Source of the DNA: Halobellus clavatus
GTDB taxonomy: Archaea; Halobacteriota; Halobacteria; Halobacteriales; Haloferacaceae
Direction: 5' to 3'
DNA: 49,838 nt
NCBI RefSeq assembly: GCF_900107195.1
Contig: NZ_FNPB01000018.1
Location: forward strand, 1-49,838
Part shown: one piece after another, positions 40,733-48,909 of the stretch
How the letters are laid out: each line of letters begins with the position of its first letter
Position numbering within the stretch: the stretch's first letter is position 1
The notes under the pieces: generated by a model
Told to the model about the DNA's origin: nothing
Database searches by the model: none
The model's input: only the letters and a program-made list of their open reading frames with translations
Made by a program: the position numbers and the translations under genes

Positions 40733-43700
40733 CGGTTGTTGCGTGTAGTGTGAAGTGGAACGTCGACCCCTCGCCTCGTTCGGATTCGACCCAGATATCG
40801 CCGCCGTGGCGATCGACTATTTTGCGACACATCGCCAGTCCGATTCCGGTGCCGGAGTACGATTCCCGGCCGTGGAGTCGTTCGAAGACCTGGAAGATCC
40901 GCTCGGTGTCTTTGGCCGTCATCCCGATGCCGTTGTCCTCCACGGCGAACGCCCACTTGTCGTCGGTTCGCTCTGCCGAGATGTGAACGCGCGGTTCCGT
41001 GTCGCCGGCGTATTTGATCGCATTGTCCAGCAGATTCTGGAGCAGTCGGACGAGTTGTTGTTCGTCACCCTGCACGGTGGGAAGTCTGTCGGCGGTGACT
41101 GTGGCGTTATTTTGGTCGATGGCCACTCGAAGGTTCTGGTGGGCCGTTTCATATACCTCGTCCATACTGGTCGGGCTGAGCGGGTCCCCACGCGTATCGA
41201 CTCGTGAATACTCGAGCAGCGCTTGGATCATCTCGGACATCCGTTCGGCCCCGTTCACGGCGAAATCGATGAACTCCTGCCCATCTTCATCGAAGTCGTC
41301 CCTGTACCGGCGCTCCAGTAACTGGAGGTAACTCGACACCGTCCGGAGGGGTTCCTGCAGGTCGTGCGAGGCGACGTAGGCGAACTGTTCCAGATCCTCG
41401 TTGGATCGTTCTAGTTTCGCACGGGTCTCCTGCAACGCCTGTTCGCGTTCCATCCGAAGCATCGCACTCGTGATAGTGGAACCAAACAACTCGAACAGCC
41501 CGATGTCCGTATCGCTGAACTCCTGTTCGGACACGGAGCCGGTTACAATCACGCCTTGGTCGCCGAGAGGGACAATGACCTCGGCGCGGATATCCGTGTC
41601 CGCATTGTACCGTCCTTGGACCGTCGAAACGTCCTCGAAGACGGCCTTTTCGCCCCGCTCGAACACCGTCCACGTGAGGCTACTCCCCGGTTCGTACCTG
41701 GGCGACGAGCCGAGCAGGTCTCGCGCCGCTGGCGTCTCGCTGATCGGGATCAGCGCCTCCTGTTGCTCGTCGTACGACCAGATCCCCGTTATTTCGAGAC
41801 CGAGTATCTCCTCAGCAGATTCGACAGCGACGTCGCCAACCTCATCAATCGAGTCCGCTTCCATCAGTTCCCCGGCGACCTCCTGAAGGTCACGGAGTTT
41901 TTCCTCCAGACGATTCTGCGCCAACTCGTACCCGGCCCACTGAACAAGGAGTTCGACGAACGCTTGTTCTGATTCGGTGAACGAGTACTCGCGGCTCTCG
42001 CTGCCGGCAAAGCACAGGGTCCCGTACAGTTCCTCGTTGACGACGACTTTTCCCCCGAGATAACAACCGAGGCTGAACCGTTCGTATGCCGGATCGGACG
42101 CAAATCCTTCGTCGACAGCATCCTGCACGCCGAGTAATCCGTTCCGCTGAATTGTCTTGCGACAGTACGCCTCCGAAAGCGGGCCAGATGCGCCCGTCTG
42201 AAGAAGATCGTGAGACCCCACCGCCTCGACGATGTACTGCGTATCGTCGTCGATCCGTGTTAGAAAGGCAAACGGGAGACCGAGGCGCTCGCGGCCGAGT
42301 TCGAGGATCTGGTTGAGTTTCTCTTCGAACGACAGGTCTGTATCGGACGTGATCCGGTATAGATCACGGAGCGATCGCTCACTTTCACGGAGTCCACGGA
42401 GTGCCTCTTTACGTTCGGTGACGTCGTTGAGAAACGCCACCACCTCGATGAGATCGCCGTCGGCATCGTACAAGGGCACTGACGATAGCGTCACGTCGAC
42501 CCGTGTTCCGTCTTTGGTCCGACGCTGGAGTTCGACCTTCGAAAACGATTCTCCGTTGAACGCACGCTCTCTGAGTTCGTCGTGACCGTCCCGCTTCTCG
42601 TCCGGAATCACGGGGTTGAATTCGCCAAGGACTTCCGATTCGGACCAGCCAAAGATCTCTTCGGCGGCCGAGTTCCAGAGCGTAACCTCACCGGTGGGAT
42701 CGATCGCGATAATCGCCACGGGTGCAGCCTCGATGAACGATTCGAGTCGGTCTGAGACGTCTCTGAGTTCCCGTTCCCGTCGTCGCCGATCGGTGATGTC
42801 CGTCACGGTGAGGATGGCTTCGCCCTGCGTTCCCGGCCCGGTGACCGGCATCGTCCGCGCCCAGAGGTGCCGCTTTTCGCCGTCGACTTGTACCGTACAC
42901 TCACTCTCGGTCTCTTCGGAGATCGACTTCTCCGCGAGTTCATCCCTGAGCACCGACTGGAGCGACTCACCGACCGGGGCGTCTACCTCGGGGCGGAGGC
43001 ACACCGATGCACGACCCGCGGGGTTCGTCTCGACGATCCGCCCGTCAGCATCGATAACGAAGACGGCGTCGTCGAGCGACTCGACGAGTCGCTGCCTCGC
43101 AATCGGAACGACATCGAGTAACTGGTATCGGAAGACACCAACCGCTAGCACGGTCGTACCGAGAGCGAACCCCAGCGGCGTCAGATCGATATACGCCGGT
43201 CCGACGCCACTGACCACTGTCAAGTTCACTGCCCACGGAACGAGTGTCCCGACGACGATGGCCGCGGTTTGTGCCCTATACAGCCTGTTGGAGGCAACGG
43301 CGAACCGCAGCAACAGGACGGTTGCCACGAGGAAGAGCACGTACGAGTACGCTAGGTGGATCCAAAACGCGTAGCCGGCGTTTGCCGCCGTCCAGGCCAG
43401 TAGTGACAGCTCTCCCACCTGTGTGAGGCCGACGCCTTCGTAGAACAGCCCGTGATCACCGTTCGTCGCCAGCGCGACGAGCGTAAACACGGGATGTACG
43501 CAGAGCGCGGCGAGCACCGGCCGAGATACCCATTCGTGCCGTCCGGTGAACCGGAGCGCGAACACGAGGAACGCGGCTGGAAGAATCACGAGTCCAGCGT
43601 ATCCCACGAACTCCCAGAGCAGTTTCGTGTCCAACTCGGGGGCTATTAGTCGGGCCGAAAACGCAATCGTCGTCAGCGCGATTGCCCCGACAACGGCGCC

Positions 43701-43823
43701 AAACGCCCGCTCGGTCGGACCGTCCCGGTGTCGCCAGAGCACATACCCGGTGAGCGTGACCGTACTTACCGCTGCGAGCACATATCCAGCGATGGCGAAG
43801 AGCAGGTAACTCGGCAGCGCCAT
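40725..43823 (-). CDS. sensor histidine kinase with 7TM N-terminus, two PAS and two GAF domains
   Basis: The 1032-residue protein begins with about seven membrane helices (1-230, the histidine-kinase N-terminal 7TM type). Two PAS domains (about 250-360 and 375-490) and two GAF domains (about 505-655 and 665-800) follow. HisKA has phospho-acceptor His820 in ASHDLQEPLRTV, and an ATPase domain ends the protein, with NLLDNAIKYAG, VEDNGIGM and GTGIGLAMC. The kinase core is of the phytochrome-like group. It may sense a light, redox or small-molecule signal; no chromophore cysteine is certain. The ATG at 43823 (MALPSYLLFAIAGY) starts the membrane region; an in-frame ATG at 43892 adds 23 residues of doubtful value. 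Confidence 0.9.
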   Translation of the reverse strand: MALPSYLLFAIAGYVLAAVSTVTLTGYVLWRHRDGPTERAFGAVVGAIALTTIAFSARLIAPELDTKLLWEFVGYAGLVILPAAFLVFALRFTGRHEWVSRPVLAALCVHPVFTLVALATNGDHGLFYEGVGLTQVGELSLLAWTAANAGYAFWIHLAYSYVLFLVATVLLLRFAVASNRLYRAQTAAIVVGTLVPWAVNLTVVSGVGPAYIDLTPLGFALGTTVLAVGVFRYQLLDVVPIARQRLVESLDDAVFVIDADGRIVETNPAGRASVCLRPEVDAPVGESLQSVLRDELAEKSISEETESECTVQVDGEKRHLWARTMPVTGPGTQGEAILTVTDITDRRRRERELRDVSDRLESFIEAAPVAIIAIDPTGEVTLWNSAAEEIFGWSESEVLGEFNPVIPDEKRDGHDELRERAFNGESFSKVELQRRTKDGTRVDVTLSSVPLYDADGDLIEVVAFLNDVTERKEALRGLRESERSLRDLYRITSDTDLSFEEKLNQILELGRERLGLPFAFLTRIDDDTQYIVEAVGSHDLLQTGASGPLSEAYCRKTIQRNGLLGVQDAVDEGFASDPAYERFSLGCYLGGKVVVNEELYGTLCFAGSESREYSFTESEQAFVELLVQWAGYELAQNRLEEKLRDLQEVAGELMEADSIDEVGDVAVESAEEILGLEITGIWSYDEQQEALIPISETPAARDLLGSSPRYEPGSSLTWTVFERGEKAVFEDVSTVQGRYNADTDIRAEVIVPLGDQGVIVTGSVSEQEFSDTDIGLFELFGSTITSAMLRMEREQALQETRAKLERSNEDLEQFAYVASHDLQEPLRTVSSYLQLLERRYRDDFDEDGQEFIDFAVNGAERMSEMIQALLEYSRVDTRGDPLSPTSMDEVYETAHQNLRVAIDQNNATVTADRLPTVQGDEQQLVRLLQNLLDNAIKYAGDTEPRVHISAERTDDKWAFAVEDNGIGMTAKDTERIFQVFERLHGRESYSGTGIGLAMCRKIVDRHGGDIWVESERGEGSTFHFTLHATTDD

Positions 43824-43923
43824 CAGTCCCGTGCCCCTGCCGAACGCCTGTCTGTAGCCGACTCTGCCACGGCGGGGCACCGAGACTGACAACCGATCTC
43901 GGGAACTGCTAGGGAGCCAATCC

Positions 43924-44814
43924 TCACGCTGTATCCTCTGTTACGATCGGGCGGAGGGCGCTTTCTGGCACCTCGTCTATCTCGGCTTCGAGTTCCTCGA
44001 TACGGGTGATAAGGCGTCTGTATTCCTCGTTTTCGTCACGGTCTTGGTACCCCAGTTCAGTCTTGAGAAGTGCCTGCTTCGACCGGAGGGCGAGATACTC
44101 CCGGACCAGTGCATCGTGCTCTCGACGGTCCAGAACCGTGTTTACGACGTCCAGAAGCTCTGATCTGTCTGTCGGCTTCGTGAGATACTCGTCGAAATCG
44201 AGAGCAACGATATCAGTGTCAGGGTCCTGTGAGGTCAGTAACACGATCCGGCAGTCGAGATTGTTCTGTCGGATCCACTCGACCAGTTCGTCACCCGACA
44301 GACCGGGCATTCGACGGTCGAGAACCACTAGATCAACATCGTCGTCGAATGCCTTGATCGTCTCGTCCCCGTCGTAGGTGACTCGAACGTCGTAGTCAGG
44401 TTCGAGCCACTCGCTGTGCATCTCCGCGAGTCGCCTGTCGTCGTCCGCAACGAGCACAGTTGGCGGGCCCACGTCTTCGGCAAGGTGTCGTTCCCCCCAG
44501 TCCACCAGCGACTGAATAGTGGCCTGGAGTTCCTCGCCTTTGGGAGTCAGCGAGTATTCGACACGGAGCGGACTCTCGCTGATCACCCGCCGTTCGACGA
44601 GGCCCGTCTCCTGCAGTTCGTCCAGCGCGTCAGTCAGGACCTTCGCAGAAATCGGCTCTAGCCGCGTCTGAAGGTCGTTGAACCCCAATGAACCGGAATC
44701 GAGCAACAATCGAATAATGACCGGATACCACTTCTTCGAGATGAGGTTGGCTGCCTCAGCGAGGTACTTGTTCTCGTCTGCTGACCCATCAGACGAGCGA
44801 TCCGACCTAGTCAT
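43924..44814 (-). CDS. HxlR-REC-HalX fusion transcription regulator
   Basis: The 296-residue protein joins an N-terminal HxlR-type winged helix (about 15-110: KWYPVIIRLLLDSGSLGFNDLQTRL ... LVERRVISESPLRVEYSLTPKGEEL), a receiver domain (118-228, Asp166, Lys213) and a C-terminal HalX helical domain (about 230-285). The DNA-binding domain is thus before the receiver, the opposite of most bacterial regulators. It should bind DNA under control of a kinase; HalX-REC proteins of haloarchaea usually lack a DNA-binding domain. The start at 44814 (MTRSDRSSDGS) is preferred to an in-frame ATG at 44838. It lies 48 bases downstream of the next receiver gene on the same strand. Confidence 0.85.
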   Translation of the reverse strand: MTRSDRSSDGSADENKYLAEAANLISKKWYPVIIRLLLDSGSLGFNDLQTRLEPISAKVLTDALDELQETGLVERRVISESPLRVEYSLTPKGEELQATIQSLVDWGERHLAEDVGPPTVLVADDDRRLAEMHSEWLEPDYDVRVTYDGDETIKAFDDDVDLVVLDRRMPGLSGDELVEWIRQNNLDCRIVLLTSQDPDTDIVALDFDEYLTKPTDRSELLDVVNTVLDRREHDALVREYLALRSKQALLKTELGYQDRDENEEYRRLITRIEELEAEIDEVPESALRPIVTEDTA

Positions 44815-44862
44815 ACCAATACTAGTTCTTCCCCTCATTAAACAGTACCGCGGAACGCGAAC

Positions 44863-45333
44863 CTACTGCACCCAGAAATCGGTCAACGCTTCGAGAGCGG
44901 ATAGATACTCGTCGACGTCTGTTGGTTTGGACACGTATGCGTTCGCACCGAGTTCGTACGCACGGGTGATGTCTTTCTCCATAGTGGATCCCGAGAAGAT
45001 GACCACCGGAATGGCTCGCAGTTCGTCGCTCGATTTGATCCGTGCCAGAATGTCGAATCCGTCGACTCCGGGCATATTCAAGTCTGACAAGATGAGCGCG
45101 GGCGAGACCACCTCTCCCCGACGGATCTGTGCGAGGAGATCAGGAATCTCGCGACTGCTCCGCAGACACAATACGTCGGCGTCGAGACCGGCGAACGCCT
45201 CCTCGAAGAGTCGAACGTCTCCGGGATTATCCTCCACGACGAGGACATCGGCGTCGCCCGTTTCGTCCGCGATGTCCAGTGGCTCAACCGGGGGATGCGA
45301 TGGGCCACGACTCCCGAGTCGGCGGAACGTCAT
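44863..45333 (-). CDS. single-domain response regulator (receiver only)
   Basis: The 156-residue protein is a receiver with phospho-acceptor Asp84 (LILSDLNMPG), a Lys in VSKPTD and a ~25-residue N-terminal lead (MTFRRLGSRGPSHPPVEP). It has no output domain. The sequence form (VVEDNPGDVRLFEEAF, IFSGSTMEKDI) is that of haloarchaeal Rcp1-like regulators. An in-frame ATG at 45411 is possible but adds Arg/Ser-rich sequence. It is the first gene of the minus-strand signalling group and faces the fibre-like operon across a 582-base gap. Confidence 0.85.
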   Translation of the reverse strand: MTFRRLGSRGPSHPPVEPLDIADETGDADVLVVEDNPGDVRLFEEAFAGLDADVLCLRSSREIPDLLAQIRRGEVVSPALILSDLNMPGVDGFDILARIKSSDELRAIPVVIFSGSTMEKDITRAYELGANAYVSKPTDVDEYLSALEALTDFWVQ

Positions 45334-45619
45334 CGGGGCCCCGATCGACGGACACCAGAGACGTTCGCACTGGCCGCCCCGGCGGCTAGTCGCCGGAGAC
45401 GGTCGCTCCACAGCTGCAGAGTACTATGGAGACTCCGCCGTGGTGCCCTCGGGACGGGCCCGCGTGCTGACTCTGTCCCTGCGCGCTTGGTATCGATCCG
45501 TTCGTCAGTGTTCCCCGGACCGGCAGGGTCGGTGTGTTGCTTCACGGGGGTCTTGGTGCCTATTGCACTAAGCTGTCGTTTCACGCTTAATTCCGCGCCA
45601 ACCGATCGGTAACGAGCGT

Positions 45620-45639
45620 CACTTACCAGCCGGTAGGTG
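45620..45639. promoter_or_regulatory. palindrome copy (CACTTACC-type)
   Basis: CACTTACCAGCCGGTAGGTG is a 20-bp palindrome (16 of 20 positions symmetrical), almost identical to the sites at 45836 and 48828. It is about 290 bases upstream of the receiver gene (minus strand) and lacks the TATA-region motif that follows the other two copies. Confidence 0.6.
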
Positions 45640-45835
45640 AGAGTTGCAGCGGATTGCACATTCGGATCCCATCAGATCTTGTTTATATTCAAGTATATTC
45701 TGCCCGACAGATGCTTCCTCGAGATCTGAGCAACGACCGGGCTGTGCAAACGCTATCACCAATATATGCTGATTTCGCGTCCGTGGCCAGCTAAAACGCT
45801 ATTATTCGGCCTCTCTCCGTCTCGTCGGGAGATGG

Positions 45836-45897
45836 CACTCACCGTCCGGTAAGTGCCCCTGCAAACCTATCGGTTAGGTTATACTTATGCGTGAATA
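45836..45897 (+). promoter_or_regulatory. promoter with palindrome and shared TATA-region motif (fibre-like operon)
   Basis: CACTCACCGTCCGGTAAGTG (45836-45855) is a palindrome with 16 of 20 symmetrical positions. Exactly 35 bases after its start begins CGGTTAGGTTATACTTATGC (45871-45890), followed by GTGAATA, which resembles the promoter at 48863. The start codon is 45 bases beyond the motif start. The AT-rich TTATACTTA probably holds the TATA box. Confidence 0.7.
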
Positions 45898-45915
45898 GTC
45901 CTTCTACATTCTTGT

Positions 45916-46521
45916 ATGGCAAAACCCATCCCCACCCTGTTGGTGGCAGGCCTGCTGCTGGTCGCCACCGTCACCTTCGGAGCGAGTGCATTCACCGCGG
46001 CAACGGTCGACCGTTCGGCAGACGTTAACGTTGCTACCGATAGCAGCGGGCTGCTGGCGCTCACCGACGGGAACTCCGGTAACCTGGTTTTCCAGGACGG
46101 AAGTACCGAACAGCTTAGCATCGACTTCACCAACGGCACGGCGACCGGTGCCAACGTCAATGCGACGTTCGAACTCGGTGACCCCGCCAACCCGACAACC
46201 TCGAACGCATTCAAGATCACGAACCAAGACAATGAACAGCACCAGATCAACGTCAAATACACCGGCGCAACCACGAACACTGAAGAAAACCTGAACTTCA
46301 GTATCTACGACAGTAACGGCCTCGTCGACTCGGTCACTGAAGAGGGGACCACGGCTTCGTTCACTGCGCCCGCTACCAAAACGTTCTACGTCGTCGTGAC
46401 GGTTGATACCGGTGGCGGGGCTGGGACGGCCGATCTGACGTCGGCGTCTGACCTCTCCGGAGAGCTTTCGTTTACCATCGACGACGTGGACAACGGCGGC
46501 GCTAACTCCGACGGCAGCTAA
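45916..46521 (+). CDS. secreted DUF1102-like (TasA/camelysin-like) protein
   Basis: The 201-residue protein has an N-terminal hydrophobic signal (about 8-24) followed by an SipW-style mature start, SAFTAATVDRSADVNVATDSS. The rest is a Thr/Ser/Asn-rich beta-sandwich pattern with several N-X-S/T sites and ends in an acidic tail. The N-terminal motif AFTxxxxDRxxxV recurs in the third operon gene. It is upstream of a dedicated signal peptidase, as tasA and abpA-type genes are. I infer an extracellular, possibly fibre-forming protein; no structure-defining motif proves it. Confidence 0.7.
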   Translation: MAKPIPTLLVAGLLLVATVTFGASAFTAATVDRSADVNVATDSSGLLALTDGNSGNLVFQDGSTEQLSIDFTNGTATGANVNATFELGDPANPTTSNAFKITNQDNEQHQINVKYTGATTNTEENLNFSIYDSNGLVDSVTEEGTTASFTAPATKTFYVVVTVDTGGGAGTADLTSASDLSGELSFTIDDVDNGGANSDGS

Positions 46522-46585
46522 GCCGAACTGAGTTTTCACCGCGCATCGCACGCTGATCACACTTTCGGACACAATACTCAAACAT

Positions 46586-47662
46586 ATGTACAAAAAGGCT
46601 GGACTCGTCGTCATCGTCGCTGTGACGCTTGCGCTCCTCGCTCCAGCCACCTCACCCGTTCAGATTTCGTACGTGACCTCCGACAGTATGGAGCCGGCGA
46701 TCCAGACGAACGACGGCTACATTCTGGTTCCCCCTGGTGAGGTCATCCCGGGTGAGATCGTTACGTACTATTCCGACGAACGCGACGGCTACGTCACTCA
46801 TCGCGTCGTAGGGACGACGGCAGACGGCTTTCTCACGCAAGGGGACGCCAACCCGACGACCGATCAGGCAGCCGGAAACCCGCCGGTCGAGCGCAGCGCG
46901 ATTATCGGCCAGGTGTTCACCATCGGTGGCCAGCCGGTTCTGATCCCGCAGTTGGGCGTTGTTCTCGGACTCGTTCGCGCCAACTGGATGCTGTTGTTCA
47001 CTCTGATGAGCCTGTCGGTGATCGTGGGCGTGCTCCGCGGTGAATCCGATCGCCCTCGGGACAGCAAGGAGTCGGCCCTGCAGAGCCGAGAGATCGTTAT
47101 CCCAACGATTCTGGTGGCGATCTTCGTCAGTGTGCTCTTGATCTCGTCGGGTGCGGTCCACACGGAACTGACGTACTCGGTCACCGAAACCGGGACGGAT
47201 AACCCCCAAGTACTCGCCGTCGGCGAGAGCACGACGACCTCTCTGGATGCCAATATCGTCAGTACGCCGCTGACACAGGTACTCACCGATACAGAAGGGA
47301 TCGTCATCACTGATACTACCATTGCGGAACCCAGTGCGGCAGCGGACCAAGGCCAGTCTGGAGCGCTCGACTCGCTTCGAGAGCCGCTCATCACCCGGTC
47401 AAGTACGACCCTCAGTGCCACTGTCCCTGCGCAGGCAGAACCGGGAAGTCACACGGCTCGGATCAGTCTGTACCCTTACCCTGCCACCCTGCCCAGAGGG
47501 ACCCTCGAGCAACTCCAGTCGATCCATCCGTGGCTGGCCGCACTGGGCTCAGTACTCGTGATCTTCCTCCCGGTCTACACGCTGTATTGGCTGCTGATCG
47601 ATACGACTGCGCCGATCAGAGGTTCGCGCAGCCGCTGGCTCCGCCGACTGGGTGATCGCTGA
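46586..47662 (+). CDS. signal peptidase I (Sec11/SipW-like) with extracellular C-terminal domain
   Basis: The 358-residue protein has an N-terminal membrane helix (5-22) and the archaeal/ER-type signal peptidase motifs: TSDSMEP with catalytic Ser34, THRVVG with His72, and TQGDANPTTD with Asp87. This is the S26B (Sec11/SipW) class. After about residue 165 there is an extra part: a membrane helix (IVIPTILVAIFVSVLLISSG), an outward beta-rich domain of ~140 residues and a C-terminal helix (about 318-340). The extension is uncommon in general Sec11 and may fit a dedicated substrate. Its stop overlaps the next ATG by one base. Confidence 0.9.
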   Translation: MYKKAGLVVIVAVTLALLAPATSPVQISYVTSDSMEPAIQTNDGYILVPPGEVIPGEIVTYYSDERDGYVTHRVVGTTADGFLTQGDANPTTDQAAGNPPVERSAIIGQVFTIGGQPVLIPQLGVVLGLVRANWMLLFTLMSLSVIVGVLRGESDRPRDSKESALQSREIVIPTILVAIFVSVLLISSGAVHTELTYSVTETGTDNPQVLAVGESTTTSLDANIVSTPLTQVLTDTEGIVITDTTIAEPSAAADQGQSGALDSLREPLITRSSTTLSATVPAQAEPGSHTARISLYPYPATLPRGTLEQLQSIHPWLAALGSVLVIFLPVYTLYWLLIDTTAPIRGSRSRWLRRLGDR

Positions 47663-48528
47663 TGGGACGCCGTCGCTCCCGATCGCGGGGCTCGGATGGC
47701 CGGTCGATCTGGACTGTTCTGGGCGTCGTCCTCCTGCTGGTGACGGCTCCAGTCGGATTCGGCCTCAACACCACCACTGATGCGTTCACGAGTCTGTCGG
47801 CTGACCGTGGCTCGTCGGTCGACGTGGCCGACGATACCGGCAGCATCTTCGGTCTCGACGTTGCCCCGAGCGTGGCGGCGGGTACGACCGACCGGCTTGT
47901 CACCGTCACCAACAACGCTGGCCAGACCATCAACTTCACCGTCGCTGCACACACAGGGACCGTCTCGAACAGCCAAGCCACGCTCCAGCCGAAGGAGTCT
48001 CTCGTCGTGTCGGTTGACGTTGCGTGCAGCGCACGCGCGGACAGCGTTTCGTTCACTGTTGAGGGGACAGCTGGCGACCGCTTTAGCGGGAAGACGACTC
48101 GCTCGACAACCATCGGCACGAGTAACTGTGGGGCAGGACCAGCCCCCATCACTAGCGGCGACTCGTCCGCTGGCGGGTCGAACGGGAAAGGCAGCTTCAC
48201 GCTTCAGAACGCGAAATCAACGTCACTCACTATCGTGGCGATCAACTTCACGGACACCAATTCGTCCGCGACAAAAATTTCGAATTCCGGCGCCCTCACC
48301 TCGAACCGGTCCTTCGAGTACAGTGACGGCGCCTTCTCGTTCGGCACGAAAGTCGATCTGACGACGAACCAGACGCTGGCCCCCGGAGAGACTGTCGAAG
48401 TGACCGCCGACAAATTCAGAAAGCAGGGCGGATCGCCAAACGTCGATATGACGGGGAAGTACGTCGAGTTCGTCCTCTATCTCAGCAGCGGAGAGCAGGT
48501 CACGGTGCGAGTCACGTTCCCTCAGTGA
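47662..48528 (+). CDS. second secreted DUF1102-like protein
   Basis: The 288-residue protein begins with an Arg/Ser-rich stretch, a hydrophobic signal (about 17-34) and then the motif DAFTSLSADRGSSVDVADDTG, the same motif as the first operon gene. The mature part has a beta-strand pattern with NNAGQTINFTV, two cysteines (VDVACSARADS, TSNCGAG) and a Gly/Ser-rich hinge. Start and stop overlap the peptidase gene by one base (TGATG). Order and pairing (substrate, peptidase, substrate) resemble tapA-sipW-tasA. Function is inferred. Confidence 0.7.
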   Translation: MGRRRSRSRGSDGRSIWTVLGVVLLLVTAPVGFGLNTTTDAFTSLSADRGSSVDVADDTGSIFGLDVAPSVAAGTTDRLVTVTNNAGQTINFTVAAHTGTVSNSQATLQPKESLVVSVDVACSARADSVSFTVEGTAGDRFSGKTTRSTTIGTSNCGAGPAPITSGDSSAGGSNGKGSFTLQNAKSTSLTIVAINFTDTNSSATKISNSGALTSNRSFEYSDGAFSFGTKVDLTTNQTLAPGETVEVTADKFRKQGGSPNVDMTGKYVEFVLYLSSGEQVTVRVTFPQ

Positions 48529-48909
48529 TGGGCCGGCCAACCGAAAGAAGACGCTGTGTCCTTTCCGCAGGCGAACCGCCTGAGACGGTTGCGCGTCACT
48601 CCAAACGCAGTCCGCCTGCGTGACGCAGTGAACGGTGACTGTCAAACGGTCGCCGTCGCGATCGACGATAGGCGGCGTAAGCCACTGCCCATCCGACGGA
48701 CGAAACTATCGCAGTGCTGAAAGGGACCCGAGTAATCGCACTTCACCGTGTGAGGGACGCTCGTGTCTGTCTTCATACAATCCGACGGTCGTGTGTCACA
48801 GCGCCCGTCGATTCCCGGTATGTAAGCCACTTACCGGCCGGTAACCGGCGATGAAAAGCGATCGGTTAGCTCGTACTTATGGGCGAATAAGGCGAACGGA
48901 TAGATATCT
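48529..48909. other. intergenic region with a promoter palindrome
   Basis: Between the operon end and the DUF5305-like gene lie 381 bases with no convincing gene. The left part is GC-rich with small inverted stretches; the right end carries the palindrome at 48828 and the TATA-region motif. No RNA gene is evident. Confidence 0.6.
48828..48889 (+). promoter_or_regulatory. promoter with palindrome and shared TATA-region motif (DUF5305-like gene)
   Basis: CACTTACCGGCCGGTAACCG (48828-48847) contains the perfect 14-bp palindrome TTACCGGCCGGTAA. Exactly 35 bases after its start begins CGGTTAGCTCGTACTTATGG (48863-48882), followed by GCGAATA, which matches the motif at 45871. The start codon is 47 bases beyond the motif start. 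Confidence 0.7.

Larger units (their letters stand above)
45334..45915. other. intergenic region between signalling and fibre-like operons
   Basis: This 582-base region separates two divergent gene groups. It contains two imperfect 20-bp palindromes (45620-45639 and 45836-45855), an AT-rich interval (about 45675-45720 and 45770-45810) and the promoter motif of the operon to the right. No protein-coding frame or RNA gene convinces me. Confidence 0.6.

Noticed and set aside
45330-45659. A 109-codon minus-strand frame upstream of the receiver gene
   Set aside because: It is Arg/Ser/Thr-rich, lacks motifs, and overlaps the palindrome and the receiver start region.
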